Part shown: piece after piece, positions 28,397 to 39,611 of the stretch
Layout of the letters: each line of letters begins with the position of its first letter
Position numbering within the stretch: position 1 is the stretch's first letter
DNA from: Erythrobacter sp. QSSC1-22B
GTDB taxonomy: Bacteria; Pseudomonadota; Alphaproteobacteria; Sphingomonadales; Sphingomonadaceae
Length of the DNA stretch: 64,000 nucleotides
Assembly (NCBI RefSeq): GCF_001678665.1
Contig: NZ_LZRP01000003.1
Location: forward strand, 62,001-126,000
Reading direction: 5' to 3'
Position numbers and translations under genes: made by a program
The notes under the pieces: model-generated
What the model was told of the DNA's origin: nothing
The model's database searches: none
What the model saw: only the letters and a program-made list of their open reading frames with translations

Positions 28397-28864
28397 ATGC
28401 GCCGCCTCATCTTCGCCGCCACCGCCGTTCCGCTTGCCTGCCTCGCTGTACCCGCGCTGGCGCAGGACATTGATCAGACGCCGGTCGCCGAGGCCGAAGC
28501 GCTCGATCGCATGGCGCAGGGCATGTCGGATCCGGTGCGCCAGGCGCAGCTTGCCGCCACGCTGGCCGCGCTCACCGAGATCGTGCTCGATATCCCGCTC
28601 GCTCCGATCGTCGAGCCGCTCGCCGAGGCGGCGGGTGAGATGGCCGGCGAGCCTTCGCCTCGCATCGATCCCGATCTGACCTTGCGCCGGATGGCACCGC
28701 GCAGCGACGATCTTTCGCGCACCATCCAGGACCGCCTGCCGCAGGTGATGGACCGGATGGCGGGCCTCTCGGGCAGCCTCGCCGCGCTGGTTCCGGCGCT
28801 GCGCGACATGGCGGATCAGCTGGAAGTTGCGCTGCCTCCCGCAGAAAGTCCCCCAACGCGCTGA
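28397..28864 (+). CDS. Small exported protein of unknown function
   Basis: A 155-aa protein. The start is chosen to give a signal peptide (LIFAATAVPLACLAVPALAQ). The mature chain is helical and acidic/hydrophobic (LAALTEIVLDIPLAPIVEPL, RIDPDLTLRRMAPRSDDLSR). No domain recognised; repeated 'DxMAxxL' helices suggest a coiled or bundle protein. The 106-base gap before it holds only GC-rich sequence without a clear terminator. Confidence 0.65.
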   Translation: MRRLIFAATAVPLACLAVPALAQDIDQTPVAEAEALDRMAQGMSDPVRQAQLAATLAALTEIVLDIPLAPIVEPLAEAAGEMAGEPSPRIDPDLTLRRMAPRSDDLSRTIQDRLPQVMDRMAGLSGSLAALVPALRDMADQLEVALPPAESPPTR

Positions 28865-28933
28865 TCCGCTGCGTAAACTTGCGTCGGCAAGGCTGGCAAT
28901 CGCCTGCCCCATGCTTCATGGACGCTCCCCACT

Positions 28934-29605
28934 ATGTGGCAATTGCACCAATTCCCTCTTTGTCCTTTCAGCCGCAAGGTTCGCCTCGTGCTGGGGGAGA
29001 AAAGCGTCGCCTACGAGCTCGTCCGCCAGCTGCCTTGGGAGGCCAGCGACGAGCTGATTGCGCTCAACGCTGCCGGCCGCGTTCCGGTGCTCCACGATCC
29101 GGCGCGCAATCTCGCGATCAGCGACAGCCGTGCGATCTGCGAATATCTCGACGAAACGGTGGAACGCAGCCCGCTGCTGGCCGGGACCGCGATCTACCGC
29201 GCCGAGATCCGTCGGCTGATCGCGCTGATGGACGAGAATTTTTTCGGCGATGTGATCGCGCCGCTGTTCCACGAAAAGGTCCACAAGCGGCTGGTGCTGC
29301 GCCAGCCTCCCGACGGGCGGGTGCTGCGCGAGGCGATGAAGCTGGCGCATGGCCATCTCGACTATATCGACTGGCTGGTCGACAGCCGCAGCTGGATCGC
29401 GGGTTCGACGATGAGCCTCGCCGATCTGGCCGCCGCGGCGCAGCTTTCGGTGGCGGATTATCTGGGCGGGATCGACTGGTCGGGCCACGAACAGACGCGC
29501 GGCTGGTACTCGGTGGTCAAGAGCCGCCCGAGCTTCCGGCCGCTGCTCAACGAGAAGATGGAAGGCATCCATCCCCCGGCGCATTACGCGCTGGTCGATG
29601 TTTGA
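28934..29605 (+). CDS. Glutathione S-transferase family protein
   Basis: A 223-aa two-domain GST. The N-terminal thioredoxin fold has the catalytic-type motif CPFSRKVRL, the cis-Pro GRVPVLHD and the glutathione gamma-glutamyl contact SDSRAICEYLDE. The helical C-terminal domain includes SWIAGSTMSLADLAAAAQLS (the N-capping box). The Cys-containing active site suggests omega- or beta-like chemistry. It is followed by msrB, and the neighbourhood is thiol- and redox-related. Confidence 0.9.
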   Translation: MWQLHQFPLCPFSRKVRLVLGEKSVAYELVRQLPWEASDELIALNAAGRVPVLHDPARNLAISDSRAICEYLDETVERSPLLAGTAIYRAEIRRLIALMDENFFGDVIAPLFHEKVHKRLVLRQPPDGRVLREAMKLAHGHLDYIDWLVDSRSWIAGSTMSLADLAAAAQLSVADYLGGIDWSGHEQTRGWYSVVKSRPSFRPLLNEKMEGIHPPAHYALVDV

Positions 29606-29653
29606 GTGGAACTCGCCGGTTTCCTCACCATATCCTTAGGGAAGGAGACAAGT

Positions 29654-30061
29654 ATGACCGACAAGCTCGAACTCGACGATAGCCAGTGGCGCGAGAAGCT
29701 GTCCCCCGAACAATATCACGTACTGCGCGAAGGCGGTACCGAGCGGGCCTTCACCGGCAAATACGATCAGAACAAGCAGGCTGGCGAATATCTCTGCGCC
29801 GCCTGTGGCCAGCGTGTGTTCGACAGCGCTCGCAAATACGACAGCGGATCGGGCTGGCCCAGCTTTACCGCGCCCGCCGATGAGGACGTCGTCGAGCAGA
29901 ACCGCGATGTCAGCATGGGCATGGTCCGCACCGAAGTGGTCTGTTCGAAATGCGCAGGGCATCTGGGCCATGTCTTCCCGGATGGACCGGGCGAGACCGG
30001 CCTGCGCTATTGCATCAACAGCGCGGCGCTCGATTTCGAACCCGAAGATGGTGCCGCCTGA
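29654..30061 (+). CDS. msrB: Peptide-methionine (R)-S-oxide reductase MsrB
   Basis: A 135-aa repair enzyme reducing R-methionine sulfoxide. The zinc site is formed by CAACG and CSKC, with FDSARKYDSGSGWPSF and GHLGHVFPDGPGETGLRYC containing the catalytic Cys in RYCINSAAL. The ATG lies downstream of GGAAGGAGA. A separate msrA is also present in this window (43575-44114), so both stereoisomers are covered by unlinked genes. Confidence 0.95.
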   Translation: MTDKLELDDSQWREKLSPEQYHVLREGGTERAFTGKYDQNKQAGEYLCAACGQRVFDSARKYDSGSGWPSFTAPADEDVVEQNRDVSMGMVRTEVVCSKCAGHLGHVFPDGPGETGLRYCINSAALDFEPEDGAA

Positions 30062-30161
30062 CGGTCTTCAAGGCCGCCGGTGGATGGCACGCGGGTTCCC
30101 CGTTCACGCATCGTTACAACTGCCCTATGCAACGCCCGAACCATTGATCGGGTGACGTGAA

Positions 30162-32423
30162 TTGGCGGGACGCAAACAGAACGATATCAACCAGCGGGGC
30201 AACCGCCGCAGTGCGGCCAAAGCCCCGGCTGCCAAGCGCAGCGGCGGTAGCGGCGGCAAACGGCCCCCGCGCCGCGGCTGGCGGTTGTGGCTGCGTCGGC
30301 TGATCCTCTGGGGTCTGGCGCTGGCGCTGCTGGGCCTGCTGTTCGTCGGGCTGGCGGTGGCCTTTGCCGCGCGCTCGTTGCCGTCATTCTACCAGCTCCA
30401 GGCCACCCAGGTCGGGCAGACCATCGTGGTGCGTGCGCGCGATGGCAGCGAAATCGTCGAGCTTGGCCCCAGCTATGGCCAGTGGCTGAGCTCGGAAGAG
30501 ATTCCGCAGGTCATGAAGGATGCGATGATTTCGGTCGAGGACCGGCGGTTCCGTTCTCATTTCGGGATCGATCCGATCGGCCTGGCGCGCGCGCTCTATG
30601 TTGCGGTGACCGACGACACCCGCGTCGCGGCGACCTCGACCATCACCCAGCAGCTCGCGCGCAACGTGTTCCTCAATTCCAACCGCACCATCGACCGCAA
30701 GCTGCGTGAGGCGGTGCTCGCGGTGGCGATGGAGACCAAATTCACCAAGGAACAGATCCTCGAGCTCTATCTCAACAAGGTCTATTTCGGCGGCGGCGCC
30801 TATGGCGTGGATTCGGCCTCGCGCAAATTCTTCAGCCATCCCGCGACCGAGCTATCGACCGCCGAGGCGGCGATCATCGCCGGGCTGGTCAAGGCGCCCA
30901 GCCGTTATTCCCCGACCGCCGACGTCAACGCTGCGGTCGATCGCGCCAGCGTGGTGCTGCGGCTGATGCGCGAACAGGGCCGGATCAGCGCCAGCCAGGC
31001 TTCGGTCGATGTCTCGGCGGTCAATCTGAAGGAGGAAACCGGGCAGAATTCGGTGCGCTATTTCACCGACTGGGCGCTGCCCCAGCTCGATCTGCTGTTG
31101 CCCGAAACCTTCGAACCGATCGAGGTCTGGACCACGCTCGACACCGGGATGCAGCGCGCCGCCACCGCCTCGATCACCGCCAATACCCCCGAGGGTGCCC
31201 AAGGAGCGCTGGTCAGCCTCGACCGCGACGGTGCGGTGCTCGCGCTGATCGGCGGGACCGATTATGTCCAGACCAACTACAACCGCGCCACTGACGCGAT
31301 GCGCCAGCCCGGCTCCTCGTGGAAGCTGTTCGTCTATCTCGCCGCGCTCGAGGCGGGATACACCCCCGAAGACCGCGTGGTCGACGGGCCGGTGACGATC
31401 GACGGCTGGAGCCCGCGCAATTCGAGCGGCAGCTACAGCGGTGCGATCAATTTGCGCACGGCCTTTGCCTATTCAACCAACACCGTCGCAGCGCAACTGG
31501 GCAACGAGGTCGGGTTCGGTACCGTTGCAAGCATGGCGCGGCGCTTCGGCATCACGACGCCCGTCTCGACCTATCCTTCGATGGTCCTGGGATCGTCCGA
31601 GGTGCGGCTGATCGACATGACCCGAGCCTTCGCCGGAGTGGCAGCGCAGGGTCAGTCGGTTGAACCCTATGGTATCCTCAAGGTGACCACGGGCGACGGC
31701 GAACTGCTCTACCAGCACGAGCGCGCGCGCACGGTGCAGCTGGTGCCCGACCATGTCGCCGCCGGGATCACCGACCTGCTGCAGACCGCGGTCAACACCG
31801 GCACCGGTCGTGCAGCGCAGATCGGGCGGCCCGTGGCGGGCAAGACCGGGACCACCAATTCCAACAAGGACGGCTATTTCGTCGGTTTTTCCAGTGGCAT
31901 CACCACCGGGGTGTGGATGGGCCGCGACGACAACGCCCGCGTTGCCAGCCTGCAGGGCGGGCGCGCCCCGGCGCAGGCCTTCGCCGCCTATATGCGCTAC
32001 GCGGTCAAGGATCGGCCGATCGAGGAGTTCGACACCGACCTCCAATTGCCCGAATGGCAGCTCGAACCCGACGACGAGCAGATGTTCGGCGATCCCGACG
32101 ATTACTATTTCATCGACGAACAGGGCAATCTGATCGAGCCGGGCCGACCGCAGGGCGAGGGCGAAGACTATTTCCCAGCTCCCGGCCAGCCGGGGAGCGT
32201 TCCCGGAACCGGCGAGGGCGACCGGCGGCGCCAGCCCGGACAACCGCCGCGCCGCCCGGGTGAGCAATTGCCCCCGAGCGATCCCGCGCCCAACGCTCCT
32301 GCGGCGGCGGGCGACGAGTTCCTCCGTCGAGCGACCGGGGAGGGCGCGGCTGAGCCGCCGCCGCCGCCGCGCCAGCAACAGCGTCCCCCGCGCCAGCAGG
32401 GCTTGCCGCCGGTCGAGTATTGA
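30162..32423 (+). CDS. mrcA: Bifunctional penicillin-binding protein 1A (glycosyltransferase/transpeptidase)
   Basis: A 753-aa peptidoglycan synthase with TTG start. It has a basic cytoplasmic N-terminus, then one TM helix at about residues 44-70. The GT51 domain carries the catalytic Glu in MISVEDRRFRSHFGID and the motif ATSTITQQLARNVFL. The transpeptidase has SxxK in QPGSSWKLF, SxN in YSTNTVA and KTG in AGKTGTTNSNKDGYFVGF. The C-terminal about 130 residues are Pro/Gln/Arg-rich and disordered. It ends at a strong bidirectional terminator facing the DegP-like gene. Confidence 0.93.
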   Translation: MAGRKQNDINQRGNRRSAAKAPAAKRSGGSGGKRPPRRGWRLWLRRLILWGLALALLGLLFVGLAVAFAARSLPSFYQLQATQVGQTIVVRARDGSEIVELGPSYGQWLSSEEIPQVMKDAMISVEDRRFRSHFGIDPIGLARALYVAVTDDTRVAATSTITQQLARNVFLNSNRTIDRKLREAVLAVAMETKFTKEQILELYLNKVYFGGGAYGVDSASRKFFSHPATELSTAEAAIIAGLVKAPSRYSPTADVNAAVDRASVVLRLMREQGRISASQASVDVSAVNLKEETGQNSVRYFTDWALPQLDLLLPETFEPIEVWTTLDTGMQRAATASITANTPEGAQGALVSLDRDGAVLALIGGTDYVQTNYNRATDAMRQPGSSWKLFVYLAALEAGYTPEDRVVDGPVTIDGWSPRNSSGSYSGAINLRTAFAYSTNTVAAQLGNEVGFGTVASMARRFGITTPVSTYPSMVLGSSEVRLIDMTRAFAGVAAQGQSVEPYGILKVTTGDGELLYQHERARTVQLVPDHVAAGITDLLQTAVNTGTGRAAQIGRPVAGKTGTTNSNKDGYFVGFSSGITTGVWMGRDDNARVASLQGGRAPAQAFAAYMRYAVKDRPIEEFDTDLQLPEWQLEPDDEQMFGDPDDYYFIDEQGNLIEPGRPQGEGEDYFPAPGQPGSVPGTGEGDRRRQPGQPPRRPGEQLPPSDPAPNAPAAAGDEFLRRATGEGAAEPPPPPRQQQRPPRQQGLPPVEY

Positions 32424-32461
32424 TCGCCACGAATTGCGACGACAACGAGGACGACAACGAG

Positions 32462-32498
32462 AAAGGGGAGCGCCACCTTGCGGTGGAGCTCCCCTTTT
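32462..32498. terminator. Bidirectional Rho-independent terminator
   Basis: A long hairpin: AAAGGGGAGC-GCCACC, loop TTGC, GGTGGA-GCTCCCCTTTT, with one mismatch. It is flanked by A's on one side and T's on the other, so it can end transcripts of both the PBP1A gene and the converging DegP-like gene. Confidence 0.88.
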
Positions 32499-32562
32499 CA
32501 GCTCTTCTGGCAGCCTCCGCATGGGAGGATTTCAACCGGTCTCCGGTGAGATCAGTCGCCGA

Positions 32563-34101
<1,539 letters not shown>

Positions 34102-34238
34102 GTCCTCTCGTTCCTTGTAGCGGGGCGCGCCTGCGCCGGATAATCCGGTTTGGCATGCGCCATCATAGGGCTTGGTCGCGTTTCAACCGGTATCCGCTGA
34201 ACAGCCATTGAACGCCGAAGGTTCCACTCGACGAACGG

Positions 34239-35078
34239 TCAATTCTGTCCGCGGAACTGCCGGAGATACTCGTTGTCGGGCGACAGGATAATGCTCTTTT
34301 CGCTGGCGTTCTGGCCGGCAAACGTCGTGTCGTAGCTCTGCATCGCGCGGTAGAAATCATAGAACGACGGGTCCTTGCCGAAACTGTCGGCATATATCCG
34401 CGCCGAATCCGCATCCGCTTCGGCACGGATGATGCGCGCATCCCGATCGCCCTGCGAGCGGATCGTGCGCGCTTCGCGCTCGCGATCCGATTCCATCCGG
34501 CGGAACGCCGAATTGAGCGGCGCACCACCGGGCAGATCGGTGCGCTTGATCTTCACGTCGATCACCTCGGCTCCGTATTGCCGGGCCTGGCGGTCGAGAT
34601 TGGCGCGCACATTCGCGAGGGCAGTTCCGCGTTCGGCGGTCAGCATGTTCTGGAAGGTGCGGCGGCCCAGTTCCTGACGCAGCACCGAGTTGAGGATCGG
34701 CTCGAGCGCGAGGCGCACGCCTTCGGTGGTGCCGGCCCGTTCGACCATGCGCACCGGATCGAAAATCCGGAATCGCGCATAGGCATTGACCAGCAGGCGC
34801 TGCTGATCGTTCGACAGCACTTCCTCGTCGGACATCTCGAGATCGAGGACGCGCTTCTCGATCCGGCGAACCGAATCGATAAAGGGCACCTTGAAATAGA
34901 GCCCCGCGTTGGTGTCGCCGCCGGGCGTGTTGACCACACCCACGGGCTCGCCGGTGCGGATCACCACCGCCTGCTCTTCCTCGGGGACGATATAAACGCT
35001 GGTGAAGAACAGCACGATCAGAACCGCGAGGGCGATCACCGCGACGCGATAATTTTCCCAGATATTGCTCATGGTCAC
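34239..35078 (-). CDS. hflC: HflC, SPFH-domain subunit of the HflKC complex
   Basis: A 279-aa membrane protein of the HflKC complex that surrounds and modulates FtsH. One N-terminal TM (VAVIALAVLIVLFFTSVYIV) precedes the SPFH/band 7 domain (VVIRTGEPVGVVNTPGGDTN, LQ region with LLVNAYARFRIFDP). GTG start overlapping the hflK stop by GTGA; an in-frame ATG two codons on is an alternative. The helical C-terminal part (RTIRSQGDRDARIIRAEADA) is typical. Confidence 0.92.
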   Translation of the reverse strand: MTMSNIWENYRVAVIALAVLIVLFFTSVYIVPEEEQAVVIRTGEPVGVVNTPGGDTNAGLYFKVPFIDSVRRIEKRVLDLEMSDEEVLSNDQQRLLVNAYARFRIFDPVRMVERAGTTEGVRLALEPILNSVLRQELGRRTFQNMLTAERGTALANVRANLDRQARQYGAEVIDVKIKRTDLPGGAPLNSAFRRMESDREREARTIRSQGDRDARIIRAEADADSARIYADSFGKDPSFYDFYRAMQSYDTTFAGQNASEKSIILSPDNEYLRQFRGQN

Positions 35079-36301
35079 TGGCTCTCTCCCTGCGGCTGGG
35101 CGGGCTGCGCGGGTGGGGTTGCGGCGGGCGCAGCCGTATTGCTGCGGCGACGCACTTCCGGAAGCGGCAGATAGGTGGTGACGCCTTCGTTCTCGACCAC
35201 GGTCGTATCGGTCTGGCTCAACACCCGCTCCATGGTTTCGTAATAGAGACGGCGGCGGGTAACTTCGGGCGCAAGGCGATACTCTTCATAGACTTCGTCG
35301 AAGGCCTCAGCCTCGCCCTGCGCCTGCGCGAGGACCTGCTGGGCATAACCGCGCGCCTGGTTGCGCGAGGCATCGGCGTTCTGTTCCGCGACCGAGACAT
35401 CGCGGAATGCATCGACGACTTCGGCGGGCGGATCGGCCTTGTCGATTTCGACACCGATTACCTGGATGCCCGAATTATACGCATCGAGCGCGAGTTGCAT
35501 GCGCTGGCGCACATCCAGCTCGATTTCGGCACGGCCCTGACCGGAAAAGGTCTCGTCGAGTGTCTTCTCGGCGACTTCGGCGCGCATCGCGGCCTCGGCG
35601 ACTTCGGCGACCGTCTCGATCGGTTCGACGAGCGAGAATTTGAAATTCTCCAGGCTCTTGATGTTCCAGCGCACGATATAACTCAGATCGACCAGGTTCT
35701 GGTCGCCGGTCAGGATCAGCTTGGCGCTTTCGCTCGAACCCGGGATGCGCAGGGCGCGCACACCCTGGACGTCCTCGACATCGACGGTCTCGATGGGGAA
35801 GGGGGCGGAGAAGTTGAGCCCGGGATCCAGTGTGCGAGTGTAATTGCCGAGCGTCTTGACCACCGCCTTTTCCTGCGCCTCGATCAGATGAACGCTGGTC
35901 GTCAGCAAGCCGATCGCGACCAGGCCAATGACGGCAAAAGGCAGCCAGCTGCCGCCGCCGGGACGCTGCGGAAAGCGGAAGTTTGGTCCGCCCGGCCCGC
36001 CGGTGCGGCGCGGACCTTCGGGCCCGCGGTTCTTGAAGATATCTTCGATATTGGCCGAGCGACGCGGGCCGGCGCCGGTTACGCCGGGCGGGAGCCAGGG
36101 GTTCTTGGGACCCTTGGGTTTGTTGCCGGGCTTGTTGTCCGAATCTCCTGTCGGGGGGGTGTCGCCACCCTCGCCGGGGCTCTCGCCCCCGGAGCCATCG
36201 CCACCATCGCCGGAACCCTTGCCGGGGCCTTTGCCCCAGGGATTGCGGCCGCCAGCCATGGCCAGCCCGATACGTTTTCCAAACCCGTCCAATATTCGCA
36301 T
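35075..36301 (-). CDS. hflK: HflK, SPFH-domain subunit of the HflKC complex
   Basis: About 408 aa. The start is placed at the ATG at 36301; an in-frame ATG at 36259 (MAGGRNPWGKG) is an alternative. A long Gly/Pro/Asp-rich cytoplasmic N-terminus is followed by one TM (WLPFAVIGLVAIGLLTTSVH) and the SPFH domain (KAVVKTLGNYTRTLDPGLNF). A long C-terminal helix has AEQNADASRNQARGYAQQ and QAQGEAEAFDEV, the part that forms the HflKC cage. The C-tail is Pro/Ala-rich. Co-transcribed with hflC; divergent from mrp. Confidence 0.92.
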   Translation of the reverse strand: MRILDGFGKRIGLAMAGGRNPWGKGPGKGSGDGGDGSGGESPGEGGDTPPTGDSDNKPGNKPKGPKNPWLPPGVTGAGPRRSANIEDIFKNRGPEGPRRTGGPGGPNFRFPQRPGGGSWLPFAVIGLVAIGLLTTSVHLIEAQEKAVVKTLGNYTRTLDPGLNFSAPFPIETVDVEDVQGVRALRIPGSSESAKLILTGDQNLVDLSYIVRWNIKSLENFKFSLVEPIETVAEVAEAAMRAEVAEKTLDETFSGQGRAEIELDVRQRMQLALDAYNSGIQVIGVEIDKADPPAEVVDAFRDVSVAEQNADASRNQARGYAQQVLAQAQGEAEAFDEVYEEYRLAPEVTRRRLYYETMERVLSQTDTTVVENEGVTTYLPLPEVRRRSNTAAPAATPPAQPAQPQGESQ

Positions 36302-36375
36302 GCAGTATCTATAGGGTCGATCCGCAGGAAAAACAGGGGTTGTCGCGCGCTTTTTGATGCTACACGGCGCGCGGC

Positions 36376-37338
36376 ATGGTCGATAATGCATTAACCGCTG
36401 CGCTCCCCGCCTCGATTGGCGCGCGCGTCTCCTCGGCCACGCTGAAGGATGGCCGCGCGACTGTCGTGCTCGATGTCGCCGGTCTCGCCCCCGCAGAACG
36501 CGATGAGATGGAAGCCGCGGTGCGCGAGAGCGTCGGTGCGAGCGGCGAGGTGGAGGATGTCCGCGTCATCCTCACCGCTGAGCGCAAGGCCCGGCGGATC
36601 GTCGCGGTCGGTTCGGGCAAGGGCGGGGTGGGCAAGTCCACGCTGACCGCCAATCTCGCGATCGCGCTTCACCGCATGGGCCACAAGGTGGGGGTGGTCG
36701 ACGCCGATATCTACGGTCCCTCGCAGCCGATGATCCTAGGCAATCAGGCGGCGCGTCCCGAAGCGCGCGAGAACAAGCTGATCCCCGTGGAAAGCACGTT
36801 CGGCGTGCCGGTGCTGTCGATGGGCCATCTGGTCAAGCAGGGGCAGGCGATCGCCTGGCGCGGGCCGATGGTGGGCAATGCGCTGAGCCAGTTGATCGAC
36901 GCGCATTGGGGCGATGCCGAATTGCTGCTGGTCGATCTGCCGCCGGGTACCGGCGACGTGCAGCTGACCATGCTCCAGAAGTTCAAGCCCGCGGGCGCGG
37001 TGCTGGTCTCGACCCCGCAGGACCTCGCGCTGATCGATGCCGCACGCGCCGGGCAATTGTTCGATCAGGCCGGGGTGCCGGTGATCGGGCTGGTCGAGAA
37101 CATGTCAGGCTATGCCTGTCCGCATTGCGGCGAGGTCTCCGATCCCTTCGGTGCCGGCGGGGTCGAGGATGCGGCCGGGCGGCTCGAACTGCCCTTCCTC
37201 GGGCGGATCCCGCTCGATCTCGCGATCCGGCAAGGCAGCGATGCCGGCAAGCCCCCCGCAGCGGGCGATGATGCGATCGCCGAACCGTTCCGCGCCATCG
37301 CCACAAAGCTCGCCACTTGGCTATCAAAGACCGCCTGA
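36376..37338 (+). CDS. apbC: Mrp/ApbC-family iron-sulfur carrier ATPase
   Basis: A 320-aa protein that carries and inserts Fe-S clusters. The N-terminal DUF59-like part (about residues 1-75) is followed by the deviant Walker A (VGSGKGGVGKSTLTANLA), ADIYGPSQPMILG and LLVDLPPGTGDVQLT. The cluster-binding CxxC is in YACPHCGEV. It overlaps the next gene, a molybdopterin oxidoreductase, which as a family normally needs an Fe-S partner; a functional link is inferred. Confidence 0.93.
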   Translation: MVDNALTAALPASIGARVSSATLKDGRATVVLDVAGLAPAERDEMEAAVRESVGASGEVEDVRVILTAERKARRIVAVGSGKGGVGKSTLTANLAIALHRMGHKVGVVDADIYGPSQPMILGNQAARPEARENKLIPVESTFGVPVLSMGHLVKQGQAIAWRGPMVGNALSQLIDAHWGDAELLLVDLPPGTGDVQLTMLQKFKPAGAVLVSTPQDLALIDAARAGQLFDQAGVPVIGLVENMSGYACPHCGEVSDPFGAGGVEDAAGRLELPFLGRIPLDLAIRQGSDAGKPPAAGDDAIAEPFRAIATKLATWLSKTA

Positions 37339-39611
37339 ACCACGTCTCGCTCTCGCGCCGCCAGCTGCTTGCCGGGGCAGCGGTTGGCGGGGGCCTGGTG
37401 GTGGCGTGGTGGGCCTGGCCGCGCAGTTATTCGCCCGCGCTGCAGACCGGCGCGGACGAACATCTGTTCGGCGCCTGGCTGACGGTGGCCGCCGATGGGG
37501 TGGTGACGGTCGCGGTGCCGCAGCTCGAGATGGGGCAGGGGGTCACGACCCTGCTCCCCCAGATCGTCGCGCAGGAAATGGGTGCGTCGTGGCGGCAGAT
37601 CGCCGTTGCGACGGTTCCGCCCAGCGGCGCGCAGGCCAACGTCCCGCTCGCCGCCGAATGGGCACCATTGTGGTCGGTGCTGCCCGATCTCGCTGACGAG
37701 CCCGATAGCTTTCTTGCCGAGCGTTTCGCGCGCGCGGGAAATTTCGCCGCGACCGCAGAGGGATCGACTCTGGCCGCCTATGAGGCGGATTGCCGGGCAG
37801 CGGGTGCAGCGGCGCGTGCCATGCTCGCGATGGCCGCCGCCGAACGCTGGGGCGTCTCGTGGGAAGAGTGCGAGGCGGAGGACGGCTTCATTCTCCATGG
37901 CGAAAGACGCCTGCGGTTCGGCGAACTGGCGCAAGAGGCCGCGCTGATGACCCCGCCCGACCCTCCGCCGCTGCGGCCCCAGCCCCCGGGGGAACGGCCG
38001 CTGGCAGGCGGGTTTCCGGGTCCCGGCGAATTCCCGCGGCTCGACCTGCCCGCTAAGGTCGATGGCACCTATCTGTTTGCCGCCGACATCCGCCTGCCGG
38101 GCATGGTCTATGCGTCGATCCGGCACGGGCCGGTTGGCCTGCCCGAGCTCGTCGGTTTCGACGAGGCGGAAGCAGCGGGATTGGGTCTGGTCGCGCTGGT
38201 CAAGTCGAAGCGCTGGATCGCGGCGGTGGCGGACAGCTGGTGGCGCGCCGAGCGGGGGCTCGACCGGCTGGCGCTGCGTTTCGGCGGCCCGGGCGGAGTC
38301 GAAAGCGAGGCGATCGAGCAAGCGCTGGATCAGGGTGTGCGGACCGGCGCTGCCTTGCGAATCGCAAGCATCGGGGATCCGGACGCCATCCTGACCGGGC
38401 TCGACCAGGTCCAGCGCTACGATATTGCGCCCGCGGTTCACGCCGCGATCGAGACCGCCAGCGCGACGGCGCATTATGCCGATGGCCGGCTAGAATTGTG
38501 GATCGCCTCGCAGGCACCCGAAGCGACCCGCGAAGCCGCGGCGAAGGCCGCGGGCCTGTCGACCAGCGATGTGGTCCTTTATCTGCTCGGCGCAGGTGGC
38601 AGCTTCGATGCCCGGCTGGAAAAGCAGCATGCGATCGAGATCGCGCAGATCGCGAAGGAGGTCGGCAGGCCGGTCCAGCTGACCTGGCCCCGGGCGGAGG
38701 AATTCAAGGCGCTGCCACCGCGCACCCCGGTCGCGCTGGTGCTGACGGCAAGGCTTTCCCCGGGCGAGGAGCGGACGCCGATCGCCTGGCGGGCGCGGCT
38801 GGCGATGCCGGCGACGATGCGCGAGTTCGGCGAGCGGCTGTTCGCCAACGCCACGCCGGAAGCGGCGATGGGACGCGTTGCGGACAAGTCCGATGCGCTG
38901 GCCTGCGAAGGGGCGGTGCCGCCCTATGCCATCGCCAATATCGCCGTCGATCATGTCCCCGTCCCGATCGAGCTGCCCACGGGGCTGCTGCGCGGCAATT
39001 CGGCGGTCTACACGGGCTTTGCGACCGAGAGCTTCGTCGACGAGCTGGCGCGCGAGGCCATGCGCGACCCCTATCTCTACCGGATGACCATGCTCGGCCA
39101 TGACGAACGCTCGGCCGAAGTGTTGCGCCGCGCCACCGAGCTGGGCGAGTGGGATGGCGGGGGCGAGGGCAGCCGGCAGGGGCTGGCGCTGATCCGGATG
39201 GAGTTCGGCGCGGCCAGCGGATCGATCGCCTGCGTCGCGCAGGCGCAGATGGGCGAAGGCGGCGTGCGCGTCGCGCGGCTGTCCGCGGTGGCGGATATCG
39301 GCCGGATCGTGAATATCGACATCGCCCGCCAGCAGATCGAGGGCGGGCTGCTGTTCGGCCTCTCGCTGGCGACGGGTTCGAGCGTGAGCTACCGCGGCGG
39401 CCTGCCCGTCAGCGCGCGGCTTAGCGATCTCGGCCTGCCGACGCTTGCGGATGCGCCGGAAATCGTGCTCGACCTGGTCGAAAGCGATGCCGAGCCGTTC
39501 GATCCGGGCGAGCTTGGTGTGGCGGTCGCGCCACCCGCCATCGCCAATGCACTGTTCGCTGCAACGGGGGTGCGCTTTCGCCGCCTGCCGCTGCTATCGG
39601 AGGGATTATGA
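37317..39611 (+). CDS. Xanthine-dehydrogenase-family molybdopterin subunit (IorB-like), no partner subunit nearby
   Basis: A 764-aa protein with an N-terminal Tat signal (SRRQLLAGAAVGGGLVVAWW), so exported folded. The TTG start overlaps the mrp gene by 22 bases; a CTG overlapping the mrp stop is an alternative. MPT-binding motifs include PQLEMGQGVTTLLPQIVAQE and QAQMGEGGVRVARLS. The C-terminal end with GELGVAVAPPAIANALF carries the catalytic-Glu region of the family. IorA-like 2Fe-2S subunit not seen here, so it may pair with an unlinked one. Substrate unknown. Overlaps hemH by ATGA. Confidence 0.85.
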   Translation: MAIKDRLNHVSLSRRQLLAGAAVGGGLVVAWWAWPRSYSPALQTGADEHLFGAWLTVAADGVVTVAVPQLEMGQGVTTLLPQIVAQEMGASWRQIAVATVPPSGAQANVPLAAEWAPLWSVLPDLADEPDSFLAERFARAGNFAATAEGSTLAAYEADCRAAGAAARAMLAMAAAERWGVSWEECEAEDGFILHGERRLRFGELAQEAALMTPPDPPPLRPQPPGERPLAGGFPGPGEFPRLDLPAKVDGTYLFAADIRLPGMVYASIRHGPVGLPELVGFDEAEAAGLGLVALVKSKRWIAAVADSWWRAERGLDRLALRFGGPGGVESEAIEQALDQGVRTGAALRIASIGDPDAILTGLDQVQRYDIAPAVHAAIETASATAHYADGRLELWIASQAPEATREAAAKAAGLSTSDVVLYLLGAGGSFDARLEKQHAIEIAQIAKEVGRPVQLTWPRAEEFKALPPRTPVALVLTARLSPGEERTPIAWRARLAMPATMREFGERLFANATPEAAMGRVADKSDALACEGAVPPYAIANIAVDHVPVPIELPTGLLRGNSAVYTGFATESFVDELAREAMRDPYLYRMTMLGHDERSAEVLRRATELGEWDGGGEGSRQGLALIRMEFGAASGSIACVAQAQMGEGGVRVARLSAVADIGRIVNIDIARQQIEGGLLFGLSLATGSSVSYRGGLPVSARLSDLGLPTLADAPEIVLDLVESDAEPFDPGELGVAVAPPAIANALFAATGVRFRRLPLLSEGL

